The notes under the pieces: model-generated | Databases searched by the model: none | Told to the model about the DNA's origin: nothing | The model's input: only the letters and a program-made list of their open reading frames with translations | From: JBDSSS01 sp963764195 | GTDB taxonomy: Bacteria; Actinomycetota; Actinomycetes; Actinomycetales; Dermatophilaceae | Reading direction: 5' to 3' | DNA length: 64,000 nt | Assembly (NCBI GenBank): GCA_963764195.1 | Contig: CAVXRG010000010.1 | Location: 620,001 to 684,000 of the forward strand | Shown here: piece after piece, positions 51,378 through 60,110 of the stretch | Position numbering within the stretch: position 1 is the stretch's first letter | Layout: each line of letters starts with the position of its first letter | Made by a program: the position numbers and the translations under genes

Positions 51378-52211
51378 GTGACCCACCTGATCAGCGCCAG
51401 CCAGCTCGCCGAGGAGCTCGAGGAGCTCGTCGTCATCGACGTGCGGTGGACCCTGTCCGTCGGCACCCCCTCGCCCGGTCGCGATGACTACCTCGCCGGT
51501 CACGTGCCGGGGGCGTTCTTCGTCGACCTCGACACCGAGCTCGCCGCACCACCCGGTGACGGAGGGCGCCACCCGCTGCCCGACCCGGGCGTCGTCGAGT
51601 CCGCGCTGCGCCGCTGCGGTGTCGAGTCCGACAGCCGGGTCGTCGTCTACGACGGGCGCGACTCGTTCGCCGCGGCCCGGGCCTGGTGGGTGCTGCGCTG
51701 GGTCGGGGTCTCCGACGTGCGCGTGCTCGACGGCGGGTATGCCGCATGGCTGGCCGCCGGCCTGCCCGTCGGCACCGAGGAGCCGGACGACGCGGACGGT
51801 GACGTCGCTGCGGTGGCCGGGTGGCTGCCGACGACCGACGCCGCCGGGATCGCGGACCTCGCGCGGGACGGTCTGGTCCTCGACGCACGCGCGCCGGAGC
51901 GGTATGCCGGTGAGACCGAGCCGCTCGACCCGGTGGCCGGGCACATCCCGGGCGCCGTCAACAGCCCGACGTCGGCCTGGCTCGCGGCCGACGGGACCTT
52001 CCGGACCGACCTCGCCGAGCACTGGGCACAGGTCCGCGCCGGGCACGAGGACGAGCCGGTCGCGGTCTACTGCGGGTCCGGCGTCACGGCGGCCCACCAC
52101 CTGCTCGCCCTGGCCGAGCTCGGCGTCGAGGGTGCGCTCTACCCCGGCTCGTGGAGCGAGTGGGTCCGCGACCCGTCGCGGCCGGTCGCGACGGGTCCGA
52201 ACCCCGGCTGA
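51378..52211 (+). CDS. sseA: Two-domain rhodanese-type sulfurtransferase
   Basis: A 277-residue protein with two rhodanese domains: an inactive N-terminal one (residues about 3-130, VVIDVRWTLSVGTPSPGRDD) and a catalytic one (about 150-270) with active-site loop CGSGVTAAHHLLAL. It moves sulfur from thiosulfate or 3-mercaptopyruvate to a thiol acceptor. The GTG at 51378 gives a normal family start. A hairpin follows its stop. Confidence 0.88.
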   Translation: MTHLISASQLAEELEELVVIDVRWTLSVGTPSPGRDDYLAGHVPGAFFVDLDTELAAPPGDGGRHPLPDPGVVESALRRCGVESDSRVVVYDGRDSFAAARAWWVLRWVGVSDVRVLDGGYAAWLAAGLPVGTEEPDDADGDVAAVAGWLPTTDAAGIADLARDGLVLDARAPERYAGETEPLDPVAGHIPGAVNSPTSAWLAADGTFRTDLAEHWAQVRAGHEDEPVAVYCGSGVTAAHHLLALAELGVEGALYPGSWSEWVRDPSRPVATGPNPG

Positions 52212-52233
52212 GGCCCCGACCGGGCCGGGGTGC

Positions 52234-52271
52234 TGCAGGCTTTGGGCCCTCAGGGGGGCCCAAAGCCTGCA
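52234..52271. repeat. Palindromic element, left copy, at the end of the DUF559 gene
   Basis: TGCAGGCTTTGGGCCC (52234-52249) pairs perfectly with GGGCCCAAAGCCTGCA (52256-52271) across six nt. It ends two convergent genes, and the stop codon of the DUF559 gene (52250-52252) falls in the loop. A related palindrome lies at 53280-53316 on the other side of that gene. Confidence 0.75.
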
Positions 52272-53215
52272 TCCCTGATGCGGACGGCGCAGCCCGGGGC
52301 GTGACAGGGCCTGGCCCGGCCGGTCCAGCCCCGGCTGCGGAAGATCGCCTCGAGCTCGACGGCGAAGGCGCACTGCCCGCCGCAGACATCGGGCCAGAAG
52401 CCGCGGATCGTCAGCCAGGACCCGGCTGCGTTGCGCCGGTCGCGGCGGCCGTCCCGCTGCTGGGCCCGCCAGCCGGCATGCCCGGCCCGGCCGTCGATCT
52501 CGACGATGACGAGCAGGTCCCGATAGGTGTTGTCGCGGGCCGTCGAGCCGGGGCCGGGTTGCTGCATGACCCCGACCGGCAGGCCGTGGGCGCGCTCGAC
52601 GTCCCGGACGTAGCGTCGTTCGGCGCTGCTCTCGACGCCACCGGCCACGTCGCCGAGGATCTCGAGGAGCAGGCTACGGCCGGGTTGGCTCGGTCGCTCC
52701 CCCAGCGCGGCCTCGAGCCGCCGGGGCGTGGTGAGCCCCTGCTGGCACGCGCGCGCGATCAGGGCGACGATCTCGTCGACCGATGCGTGCTCCACCAGGT
52801 CGAGCACGGTGTGCTCCACCGTCGTCCGGTGGGGCCAGGCGGTCTCGTGGGTGCGCTCGACGGCGTGCCGCCGACGACGGACGACCACCCCGGGGATCGG
52901 GTCGGGCATGCGCGTCGGTGGCACGGTGATCTCCAACCCTTCACCCGGCGACCGGAGCAGCCCCCAGGCGTGCCCGGCGCTGCGCCCCGACAAGGCCGAG
53001 GGCAGGCCCACGCTGAGCAGCGCTGCCACCGCCGTGGTCGTCCAGTCGTCGCGCCCGGGGACGGTGAGGTAGACACCGGCATGCAGCCGGACCCAGCGGC
53101 CCGAGTCGACCCGGCACCGGATCGCCTTGAGGCTCATGCCGGCCGCCACGGCCTGGCGCCGCGTGAGGAGGCCACCCTGTCCCTTGACGAGCGCGTCGAG
53201 TCGTCGGTCGTGCAC
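52250..53215 (-). CDS. AbiEi-type antitoxin domain / DUF559 (Vsr-like) protein
   Basis: A 321-residue protein. The N-terminal part (residues 1-60, LLTRRQAVAAGMSLKAIRCR) is a winged-helix AbiEi-type antitoxin domain. The C-terminal part (about 215-300) has ERRYVRDVERAHGLPVGVMQ and LLVIVEIDGRAGHAG, a DUF559/Vsr-like nuclease fold. Such fusions are widespread in actinobacteria and their role is unclear; no toxin gene of AbiEii type lies beside it. The last residues (DAGFGPP) are encoded by one arm of a hairpin. It is bracketed by two related palindromes. Confidence 0.8.
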   Translation of the reverse strand: MHDRRLDALVKGQGGLLTRRQAVAAGMSLKAIRCRVDSGRWVRLHAGVYLTVPGRDDWTTTAVAALLSVGLPSALSGRSAGHAWGLLRSPGEGLEITVPPTRMPDPIPGVVVRRRRHAVERTHETAWPHRTTVEHTVLDLVEHASVDEIVALIARACQQGLTTPRRLEAALGERPSQPGRSLLLEILGDVAGGVESSAERRYVRDVERAHGLPVGVMQQPGPGSTARDNTYRDLLVIVEIDGRAGHAGWRAQQRDGRRDRRNAAGSWLTIRGFWPDVCGGQCAFAVELEAIFRSRGWTGRARPCHAPGCAVRIRDAGFGPP

Positions 53216-53279
53216 GCCCTCAGCCTGCTACCACCCCCGGCCGACTCGGGCGGATCGTCCACAGCCTGCGTCGGGCCAG

Positions 53280-53316
53280 TGCAGGCTTTGCCCCCCCTGG
53301 GGGCTCAAACCCTGCA
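53280..53316. repeat. Palindromic element, right copy, upstream of the DUF559 gene
   Basis: An imperfect hairpin: TGCAGGCTTTG at 53280-53290, then a run of seven C, then GGGGGCTCAAACCCTGCA ending at 53316. It shares its TGCAGGCTTTG arm with the left copy at 52234 and lies 65 nt before the DUF559 start. Confidence 0.7.
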
Positions 53317-53337
53317 CCACCCCGGGTTACGGCGTCA

Positions 53338-53372
53338 GTATGCCGCCGAGCTCGGTGAGCTCGGCGGCATAC
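53338..53372 (-). terminator. 16-bp hairpin after glyS
   Basis: GTATGCCGCCGAGCTC (53338-53353) pairs perfectly with GAGCTCGGCGGCATAC (53357-53372) across three nt. It lies 21 nt past the glyS stop on the minus strand. Confidence 0.75.
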
Positions 53373-53393
53373 GTCTCGTGCGCGGTGGAGGGG

Positions 53394-54788
53394 TCAGCAG
53401 CCGACGAGGTGCTGCGCGAGGTAGCCCTCGACCTTGTCGAGCGAGACCCGCTCCTGGGCCATCGAGTCGCGCTCGCGGATCGTCACGGCGTCGTCCTCGA
53501 GGGTGTCGAAGTCGACGGTGATGCAGAACGGCGTGCCGATCTCGTCCTGCCGGCGGTAGCGCTTGCCGATCGCGCCGGCGTCGTCGAAGTCGATGTTCCA
53601 GTGTCGACGCAACCGGGTCGCGAGGTCGCGCGCCTTGGGCGAGAGGTCCGCGTTGCGCGACAGCGGCAGGACGGCGGCCTTGACCGGCGAGAGGCGCGGG
53701 TCGAGACGCAGCACGACGCGCTTGTCGACACCGCCCTTGGTGTTGGGGGCCTCGTCCTCGTGGTAGGCGTCGACGAGGAAGGTCATCAGCGACCGCGAGA
53801 GTCCGGCCGCCGGCTCGATGACGTACGGGGTGTAGCGCTCCCCCGTCGTCTGGTCGAAGTAGACGAGGTCGGTGCCCGAGTGCGTCGAGTGGGTCGAGAG
53901 GTCGAAGTCGGTGCGGTTGGCCACGCCCTCGAGCTCGCCCCACTCGGACCCGGCGAAGTTGAAGCGGTACTCGATGTCGACGGTGCGCGTCGAGTAGTGC
54001 GAGAGCTTGTCCTGGGCGTGCTCGTAGTGGCGCAGGTTGTCGGGGTTGATGCCGAGGTCGGTGTACCAGCGGGTGCGCTCGTCGATCCAGTACTGGTGCC
54101 ACTCGGCGTCCTCACCCGGCTTGACGAAGAACTCCATCTCCATCTGCTCGAACTCGCGGGTGCGGAAGATGAAGTTGCCGGGGGTGATCTCGTTGCGGAA
54201 GCTCTTGCCGGTCTGGGCGATGCCGAACGGCGGCTTCTTGCGCGAGGACTGCATGACGTTGTTGAAGTTGACGAAGATGCCCTGCGCCGTCTCGGGACGG
54301 AGGTAGGCCAGGCCCGACTCGTCCTCGATGACACCGAGGTAGGTCTTGAGCATCATGTTGAACTCGCGCGGCTCGGTCCAGTGCCCCTTGGTGCCGCAGT
54401 CGGGGCAGGTGAGGTCGGTGAGCGGCACGGTGTCGGGGTCCTCGATGCCCTTCTTTGCGGCGAGGGCCTCCTGCAGGTGGTCCTGGCGCTTGCGCTTGTG
54501 GCAGTTGAGGCACTCGATGAGCGGGTCGGTGAAGGTGCCGACGTGGCCCGAGGCGACCCACGTCTCGCGGGGCAGGATGATCGAGGAGTCGAGGCCGACG
54601 ACGTCGTCACGGCTCGTCACCATCGCCTTCCACCACTGGCGGCGGATGTTCTCCTTGAGCTCCACGCCGAGGGGGCCGTAGTCCCACGCCGATCGCGTGC
54701 CTCCGTAGATCTCACCGCTCGGGAAGACGAAGCCCCTGCGCTTGCAGAGGCTGACGACGGTGTCCACGGTGGATGTCTGCTTGGCCAT
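53394..54788 (-). CDS. glyS: Glycyl-tRNA synthetase (alpha2 type)
   Basis: A 464-residue class II synthetase that charges tRNA-Gly. Landmarks: FVFPSGEIYGGTRSAWDYGP (family start), the zinc-like Cys pairs CLNCHKR and CPDCGTKG, motif 2 SFRNEITPGNFIFRTREFEQ, and the anticodon-binding end AKDLATRLRRHW-like. The ATG at 54788 begins the family match; a longer frame upstream crosses a divergent gene. A TAACCT box ends seven nt before the ATG on the coding strand, so the message may be leaderless. Confidence 0.95.
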   Translation of the reverse strand: MAKQTSTVDTVVSLCKRRGFVFPSGEIYGGTRSAWDYGPLGVELKENIRRQWWKAMVTSRDDVVGLDSSIILPRETWVASGHVGTFTDPLIECLNCHKRKRQDHLQEALAAKKGIEDPDTVPLTDLTCPDCGTKGHWTEPREFNMMLKTYLGVIEDESGLAYLRPETAQGIFVNFNNVMQSSRKKPPFGIAQTGKSFRNEITPGNFIFRTREFEQMEMEFFVKPGEDAEWHQYWIDERTRWYTDLGINPDNLRHYEHAQDKLSHYSTRTVDIEYRFNFAGSEWGELEGVANRTDFDLSTHSTHSGTDLVYFDQTTGERYTPYVIEPAAGLSRSLMTFLVDAYHEDEAPNTKGGVDKRVVLRLDPRLSPVKAAVLPLSRNADLSPKARDLATRLRRHWNIDFDDAGAIGKRYRRQDEIGTPFCITVDFDTLEDDAVTIRERDSMAQERVSLDKVEGYLAQHLVGC

Positions 54789-54879
54789 GCGGCCTAGGTT
54801 ATCGGCCCGCACGGGCTGCTCCCGCCACGCCTCGCGGGACCGGCCGGCCCCCTCGCGCACGTGGCCTAGGCTCTCGGAC

Positions 54880-55170
54880 GTGGCCCTTGGTTTCCGCTCC
54901 CGTGTCGAGCACGCGTCCGCTCCCCTCGCGACGCGGCTCAATGCCGTCCCGCGGCCGGTCTCGCTCGGCGTGCTCGTCGTCGTGCTCGCCGTCGGCATCT
55001 TCGCCCCGTCGCCGTGGAGCGGGATCGCCTTCCTGCTCGTCGCGCTCTTCGTCGGCTGGCTGCTCTTCCTCACCTGGCAGCGGCTCACCCTGCCCGAGCG
55101 GCTGATGCGCCTCGCGGTCCTCGTCCTCGCCGTCGCGGTGGCCGTCGTCGAGATCGTTCCGCGGGGCTGA
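54880..55170 (+). CDS. Small integral membrane protein
   Basis: A 96-residue protein with two or three hydrophobic helices (PVSLGVLVVVLAVGIFA, IAFLLVALFVGWLLFLTW, LAVLVLAVAVAVVEIV). No enzyme motif. TAGGCT ends seven nt before the GTG start, so the transcript may be leaderless. It lies between divergent glyS and the zinc operon; conserved small proteins of this style are common in actinobacteria. Function unknown. Confidence 0.68.
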   Translation: MALGFRSRVEHASAPLATRLNAVPRPVSLGVLVVVLAVGIFAPSPWSGIAFLLVALFVGWLLFLTWQRLTLPERLMRLAVLVLAVAVAVVEIVPRG

Positions 55171-55184
55171 GCGACCTCCCGTTT

Positions 55185-55217
55185 TGACAATGATTCTCAT
55201 TGTGAGAATGATTGTCA
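55185..55217. promoter_or_regulatory. Zur/Fur-type operator over the znuA promoter
   Basis: TGACAATGATTCTCA and TGAGAATGATTGTCA flank three bases, a near-perfect inverted repeat (one mismatch) of the Zur/Fur kind. It covers a TTGACA -35 (55184-55189) and an AATGAT -10-like box (55207-55212) spaced 17 nt. The predicted start of transcription falls at the znuA ATG (55220), which suggests a leaderless message shut off by Zur with zinc. Confidence 0.82.
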
Positions 55218-55219
55218 TC

Positions 55220-56167
55220 ATGACTCGTCCCGCCACCTTCCTGCGCGCCGTCGTCGCAGCCACGGCCCTGTCCCTGCTCGCCGCCGGCTGCAGCGGGTCG
55301 AGCACCTCCGCCGACGCCACCCCGACGATCGTCACGTCCTTCTACCCGCTCCAGTTCGTCACGGAGGCGATCGCCGGCGACACGGCGAAGGTGACCGTGC
55401 TGACCAAGCCCGGGGCAGAGCCGCACGAGCTCGAGCTCGCGGCGCAGGACCTCGCCGGCATGACCAAGGCCGAGCTCGTCGTCTACGCCGACGGGTTCCA
55501 ACCCGCCGTCGACGACGCCGTCAGCGAGGTCGTGTCGCCCTCGAAGGCGCTCGACGTCGCCGACTCGGCCCGGCTCACCCTGACAGCGGCCGAGGAGGAC
55601 CACACGGGCGAGACCGCGGCGCAGCACGCCGACCACTCCCACGGCGGGCTCGACCCGCACTTCTGGCTCGACCCGCAGCGCTACGCCTCCGTCGCGAAGG
55701 CGATCGGTGCCCGGCTCGCCGCCGACGACCCCGCCAACGCGGCCACCTACCGGGCCAACACGAGCTCCTTCGTGGCCAGGCTCACCGCGCTGGACACCGA
55801 GCTCGAGCAGGGCCTGGCCTCGTGCACGAGCAGGCAGCTCGTGACGAGCCACGCAGCCTTTGCCTACTTCTCGGCGCGCTACGGTTTCGAGCAGCACAGC
55901 ATCTCGGGCATCTCCCCCGAGGCCGAGCCCAGCGCGATGGCCCTCAAGGAGATCTCCGACCTCGTCCGCACCGACGGGATCACGACGATCTACCAGGAGA
56001 CACTCGTCGAGCCGCACTTCGCCGAGACGGTGGCCGGCTCGACCGGCGCGACGCTCGCCACCCTCGACCCGATCGAGGGGATCAGCGAGACCTCGGCCGG
56101 GTCGGACTACTTTGAGATCATGCGCAGCAACCTCGCGGTCCTCGAGAAGGGGCAGGGCTGCTCGTGA
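55220..56167 (+). CDS. znuA: Zinc ABC transporter substrate-binding lipoprotein
   Basis: A 315-residue cluster A-I metal-binding lipoprotein. Signal peptide ends in lipobox LLAAGCSG. Zinc ligands are expected from PGAEPHELELAAQD, the His-rich loop HADHSHGGLDPHFWLDP, SHAAFAYF and the C-terminal region. It captures zinc outside the membrane. The ATG at 55220 sits three nt after the Zur operator. An ATG at 55184 in the same frame would run through the operator and is rejected. First gene of a four-gene zinc operon. Confidence 0.92.
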   Translation: MTRPATFLRAVVAATALSLLAAGCSGSSTSADATPTIVTSFYPLQFVTEAIAGDTAKVTVLTKPGAEPHELELAAQDLAGMTKAELVVYADGFQPAVDDAVSEVVSPSKALDVADSARLTLTAAEEDHTGETAAQHADHSHGGLDPHFWLDPQRYASVAKAIGARLAADDPANAATYRANTSSFVARLTALDTELEQGLASCTSRQLVTSHAAFAYFSARYGFEQHSISGISPEAEPSAMALKEISDLVRTDGITTIYQETLVEPHFAETVAGSTGATLATLDPIEGISETSAGSDYFEIMRSNLAVLEKGQGCS

Positions 56168-57027
56168 GCGACGCCACCCGTCCGGTCGGGACCACGACCA
56201 CCACCGCGCCCACCACCGAGCCCACCACCGAGCCCGTGATCGAGCTGGTGGACGTGAGCCTCGGCTACGGCGACCGCCCGGTGCTCGTCGGGGCGAACCT
56301 GACGATCCGCCGCGGTGAGATCGTCGCGGTCGTCGGCCCCAACGGGTCCGGCAAGTCCACCCTGATGAAAGGGGTGCTCGGCCTCAACGAGATCACGGCA
56401 GGGTCGGTGACTCTCTTCGGGGTGCCGAGCGAGAGCTTCCACGACCGCGCCCGGATCGGCTACGTGCCCCAGCGGCACACCCTCTCGGCCTCGGTGCGGG
56501 CCACCGCCGAGGAGATCGTCTCGACGGGACGGCTGCCCCGGCTCGGCTGGCTCGGGCGGCTCCGTGCCACAGACCGCCAGATCATCGCCCGGGCCCTCGA
56601 GGTCGTCGGGCTCGGTGACCGCGCGGCCACCGAGGTGAGCACCCTCTCGGGTGGTCAGCAGCGGCGCGTCCTCATCGCCCGGGCGCTCGCCGGCCAGCCG
56701 GACGTCCTCATCATGGACGAGCCCACCGCCGGGGTCGACGCCGCCAGCCAGCACGTCCTGTCCGACGTCCTCGCGCGCCTCGTCGAGCGTGACGTCACGA
56801 TGGTCATCGTCACCCACGAGCTGGGCGCCCTCGAGCGGCTGCTGACCCGCATCGTCGTCGTCGACGCCGGGCGGATCCGTTTCGACGGGTCACCGGATCG
56901 GTATGCCGCACAGCGCCACTCGGTGCACCACGACCACGACAGCCACCACCACGACCACGAGCTCGAGCACGACGACGCCGGGTCGGTGCCGCGCGGACCG
57001 CTCGACCCAGCGGAAGGACGACCATGA
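56164..57027 (+). CDS. znuC: Zinc ABC transporter ATP-binding protein
   Basis: A 287-residue ATPase. Walker A GPNGSGKST, signature LSGGQQRR, Walker B VLIMDEPTAGVD, H-loop VTHELGALE. The N terminus has a Thr-rich stretch (TTTTAPTTEPTTEP), and the C terminus is a His/Asp-rich tail (HHDHDSHHHDHELEHDD) that may hold zinc. The GTG overlaps the znuA stop (GTGA). Powers import through ZnuB. Confidence 0.92.
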   Translation: MSDATRPVGTTTTTAPTTEPTTEPVIELVDVSLGYGDRPVLVGANLTIRRGEIVAVVGPNGSGKSTLMKGVLGLNEITAGSVTLFGVPSESFHDRARIGYVPQRHTLSASVRATAEEIVSTGRLPRLGWLGRLRATDRQIIARALEVVGLGDRAATEVSTLSGGQQRRVLIARALAGQPDVLIMDEPTAGVDAASQHVLSDVLARLVERDVTMVIVTHELGALERLLTRIVVVDAGRIRFDGSPDRYAAQRHSVHHDHDSHHHDHELEHDDAGSVPRGPLDPAEGRP

Positions 57028-58064
57028 TCGACATGCTCTCGATCGACTTCATGCAGCGGGCGCTCGTCGCCGCGCTCCTCGTCGGGACCGTCGCCCCGAT
57101 GGTCGGCATCTTCCTCGTCCAGCGCCGCCTCTCGCTCATCGGTGACGGGATGGGTCACGTCGCCCTCGCCGGTGTCGCCATCGGTCTGGTGACCGGTCAG
57201 GCGCCGGTGCTCGCCGCGCTCGTCGCCGCCGTCCTCGCGGCCGTCGTCATCGAGCTGCTCCGGGCCCGCGGGCGCACCAACGGTGACGTCGCCCTCGCCG
57301 TCATCTTCTACGGCGGGATCGCGGCCGGCGTCGTCATCATCAGCAAGGCCCCCGACGGCACGCCGGCCAACCTGATGAAGTACCTCTTCGGCTCGATCCT
57401 GACGACCCAGACCTCCGACCTGTGGATCTTCGCGCTGCTCGCCGTGCTCATCGCGGCGACGACCTGGGCGCTGCGCCCACGGCTCTTCGCCGTCGCCAAC
57501 GACGAGGAGTACGCCCGCGCGGTGGGCATCCCGGTGCTCCCGCTCAACCTCGTCCTCGCCGTCCTCACCGCAACGACCGTCGTCGTCGCGATGCGCGTCG
57601 TCGGGCTGCTGCTCATCAGCGCGCTGATGATCGTGCCCAACGCGGCGGCGCAGCTGATCTCGCGCAGCTTCAGCAGCGGGCTCCGGTGGGCCGTCGCCTT
57701 CGGGCTCGTCTCCGCGGTCGGCGGGGTCGCCCTGTCCTACCCGCTCAACACCCCGTCGGGCGGCACGATCGTGCTCCTGTCGGTCGGCATCTTCGTCGTC
57801 GTCGCGATCATCACCGCCGTCACTGCGCAGCTGGCCAACCGGGCGCACGACGTCGCCGAGCGGCACGAGCACGAGCACGGGGAGGAGTGCGGCCACCCGG
57901 TGGTGACGCACGGCGACCACGTGGACTACGTGCACGACGGCCACCGGCACGCACCGCACCAGGGCCACTACGACGAGCACTACGACGAGCACGGCGGCGC
58001 GCAGGAGTCCCCATCAGGCCTCGAGCCCACGGCGTCCCCGTCGCCCACGGAGGTGCCCCGATGA
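57024..58064 (+). CDS. znuB: Zinc ABC transporter permease
   Basis: A 346-residue membrane protein of the ABC-3 family with about eight helices. GDGMGHVALAGVAIGL and GLLLISALMIVPNAAAQL are family marks. The C-terminal tail of about 60 residues is rich in His (RHEHEHGEECGHPV, HDGHRHAPHQGHYDEH), probably a cytosolic zinc buffer or sensor. ATG overlaps znuC by four nt. Confidence 0.92.
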   Translation: MIDMLSIDFMQRALVAALLVGTVAPMVGIFLVQRRLSLIGDGMGHVALAGVAIGLVTGQAPVLAALVAAVLAAVVIELLRARGRTNGDVALAVIFYGGIAAGVVIISKAPDGTPANLMKYLFGSILTTQTSDLWIFALLAVLIAATTWALRPRLFAVANDEEYARAVGIPVLPLNLVLAVLTATTVVVAMRVVGLLLISALMIVPNAAAQLISRSFSSGLRWAVAFGLVSAVGGVALSYPLNTPSGGTIVLLSVGIFVVVAIITAVTAQLANRAHDVAERHEHEHGEECGHPVVTHGDHVDYVHDGHRHAPHQGHYDEHYDEHGGAQESPSGLEPTASPSPTEVPR

Positions 58065-58462
58065 GCGCGCCGCCCCGCCGACCGACCCGCCAGCAGGCGG
58101 CGGTGGCGACCCTGCTCGAGCAGTCCGAGGAGTTCACCTCCGCCCAGACGCTCCACGCCCGGCTCCGGGATGCGGGTGAGGGCATCGGCCTCGCCACCGT
58201 CTACCGGGCCCTCCAGGGCATGGTCGACGCCGGGACGGTCGACGTGCTGCGCACCGACGAGGGCGAGGCGGTCTACCGCGTCTGCTCGACCCACCACCAC
58301 CACCACCTCGTCTGCCGGTCGTGCGGCCGGACGGTCGAGGTCGAGGGCCCGGCCGTGGAGAAGTGGGCCGACGCCGTCGCCGCCGACCACGGCTTCTCCG
58401 CCGTCACCCACACGCTCGAGATCTTCGGGACCTGCGCGGCCTGCGCCCGCCGCGACTCCTGA
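58061..58462 (+). CDS. zur: Fur-family regulator, probably Zur
   Basis: A 133-residue Fur-family repressor. The N-terminal winged helix has SAQTLHARLRDAGEGIGLATV-like helices (FTSAQTLHARL, GLATVYRALQGM). The metal region has STHHHHHLVCRSCGRTVEVE and a C-terminal CAAC, so a structural zinc of the CxxC-CxxC kind. It probably represses this operon through the site at 55185-55217 when zinc is high. ATG overlaps znuB by four nt, so the sensor is made with the pump. Confidence 0.9.
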   Translation: MSAPPRRPTRQQAAVATLLEQSEEFTSAQTLHARLRDAGEGIGLATVYRALQGMVDAGTVDVLRTDEGEAVYRVCSTHHHHHLVCRSCGRTVEVEGPAVEKWADAVAADHGFSAVTHTLEIFGTCAACARRDS

Positions 58463-58494
58463 CCGACCGGCCCGTCGTCGCGTGAGGACGGGCG

Positions 58495-59274
58495 TCAGGT
58501 GGGGGCGTCGGTCGGGGTGTCGACGGCGCCGCCGTAGCGACGGTCGCGAGCGGCATACTCCTCGATCGCGGCCCAGAGGTCGCGCCGGTCGTAGTCGGGC
58601 CACAGCTGGTCCTGGAAGACCATCTCGGCGTAGGCCGACTGCCACAGCAGGAAGTTGCTCGTCCGCTGCTCGCCCGAGGAGCGGACGAAGAGGTCGACGT
58701 CGGGCATGGTGGGCTCGTCGAGGTAGCGCACGATCGTCTTCTCGTCGACGGACCCCGGCCGCAGGCGACCGGCCTTGACGTCGTGGGCGATCCGCTGGAC
58801 GGCGTCGGCGATCTCGGCCCGCCCGCCGTAGTTGACGCAGAAGTAGAGGGTGAGGCCGGTGTTGTCCTTGGTCAGCTCCTGCGCGACCTCGAGCTCCTTG
58901 ATGACCGAGCGCCACAGGCGCGGCGTGCGCCCGACCCAGCGCATCCGCACGCCCCACTCGTTGAGCTGGTCACGGCGCCGGCGGATGACGTCGCGGTTGA
59001 AGCCCATCAGGAAGCGGACCTCCTCGGGAGAGCGGCGCCAGTTCTCCGTGGAGAAGGCGTAGGCCGACAGGTGCGTCACCCCGACCTCGATCGCGCCGGC
59101 AACGACGTCGAGCAGCGATGCCTCCCCCGCCTCGTGACCCCGGGTGCGCGGCAGGCCGCGGGCGTTGGCCCAGCGCCCGTTGCCATCCATCACGATGGCG
59201 ACGTGCTTCGGCAGGATCTCCTCGGGGATCGAGGGAGGGGTCGCGCCGCTCGGGTGCGGGAAGGGCCTGATCAT
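58495..59274 (-). CDS. uppS: Isoprenyl transferase (polyprenyl diphosphate synthase)
   Basis: A 259-residue cis-prenyltransferase. PKHVAIVMDGNGRWA carries the catalytic Asp, followed by GHEAGEASLLDVVAGA, AYAFSTENWRRSPEEV and the C-terminal DLFVRSSGEQRTSNFLLWQS. It builds the long-chain isoprenoid that carries cell-wall units. It sits 22 nt after recO, the usual actinobacterial order. Confidence 0.93.
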   Translation of the reverse strand: MIRPFPHPSGATPPSIPEEILPKHVAIVMDGNGRWANARGLPRTRGHEAGEASLLDVVAGAIEVGVTHLSAYAFSTENWRRSPEEVRFLMGFNRDVIRRRRDQLNEWGVRMRWVGRTPRLWRSVIKELEVAQELTKDNTGLTLYFCVNYGGRAEIADAVQRIAHDVKAGRLRPGSVDEKTIVRYLDEPTMPDVDLFVRSSGEQRTSNFLLWQSAYAEMVFQDQLWPDYDRRDLWAAIEEYAARDRRYGGAVDTPTDAPT

Positions 59275-59296
59275 GGTCTGGGGGCGTCCTCTGGCC

Positions 59297-60025
59297 TCAG
59301 GTGCGTTCGACGAGTCGCAACGATCTCACGCCGCGCTCGATGTGCCACTGGAGGAAGGCGGCCACCATCCCGTTGCCCTGGCGCCGGTGCCGCGGGTCGC
59401 TGTCGTCGGCGACCGCCCAGTCGCCGGTGAGCAGGGCCGCCAACAGCTCGAAGGTCTCCGGGGCGGGGGCGCTCGAGCCGGGCGGGCGGCAGCCCGAGCA
59501 CACCGCTCCCCCGGCCTGCACGTTGAAGGCCCGGTGCGGCCCGGGCGCGCCGCAGCGCGCACAGTCGTGGAAGCTCGGGGCCCACCCGGCGACGGCGAGC
59601 GACCGCAGCAGGAAGGCGTCGAGGACGAGGCCCGGGTCGTGCGCCCCCTCGGCGAGCGAGTGGAGCGCCCCGGCGAGGAGGAGGAACTGCTGGGTCTGCG
59701 GCTCGTGCTCCTCGGTGAGCTGGAGCGAGGTCTCGAGCATCACCGTGGCCGAGGTCCACGCCGCGTAGTCGCGCGAGATGGCGTCGCCGTAGGGCGCAAG
59801 CATCTCGACCTGGGTGACGGTGTCGAGGTTGCGCCCCTCGTAGCACTGCACGTCGACGACCATGCCGGGCTCGAGGCGGGACCCGAACCGGGACTTCGTG
59901 CGCCGCACGCCCTTGGCGACCGCGCGCACCCGGCCGCGCGTGCGCGTCAGCAGGGTGATGATGCGGTCGGCCTCGCCCAGCTTGTGGGTGCGCAGGACGA
60001 TCGCCTCGTCGCGGTAGAGCGGCAT
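59297..60025 (-). CDS. recO: DNA repair protein RecO
   Basis: A 242-residue protein with the N-terminal OB fold (MPLYRDEAIVLRTHKLGEAD), a helical core, and a zinc site CARCGAP ... CSGC. It helps load RecA in gap repair. The ATG at 60025 begins the family match. A LexA-like site lies about 90 nt upstream, shared with the divergent alkB. Confidence 0.92.
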   Translation of the reverse strand: MPLYRDEAIVLRTHKLGEADRIITLLTRTRGRVRAVAKGVRRTKSRFGSRLEPGMVVDVQCYEGRNLDTVTQVEMLAPYGDAISRDYAAWTSATVMLETSLQLTEEHEPQTQQFLLLAGALHSLAEGAHDPGLVLDAFLLRSLAVAGWAPSFHDCARCGAPGPHRAFNVQAGGAVCSGCRPPGSSAPAPETFELLAALLTGDWAVADDSDPRHRRQGNGMVAAFLQWHIERGVRSLRLVERT

Positions 60026-60110
60026 GCACCCATTGTCCCCCGCGACGACGCCCCGCCGGCACCGCACGCGCCGGGCGGGTCCTCGTGGTGCCGTGCGGTG
60101 TCATCGGCGC

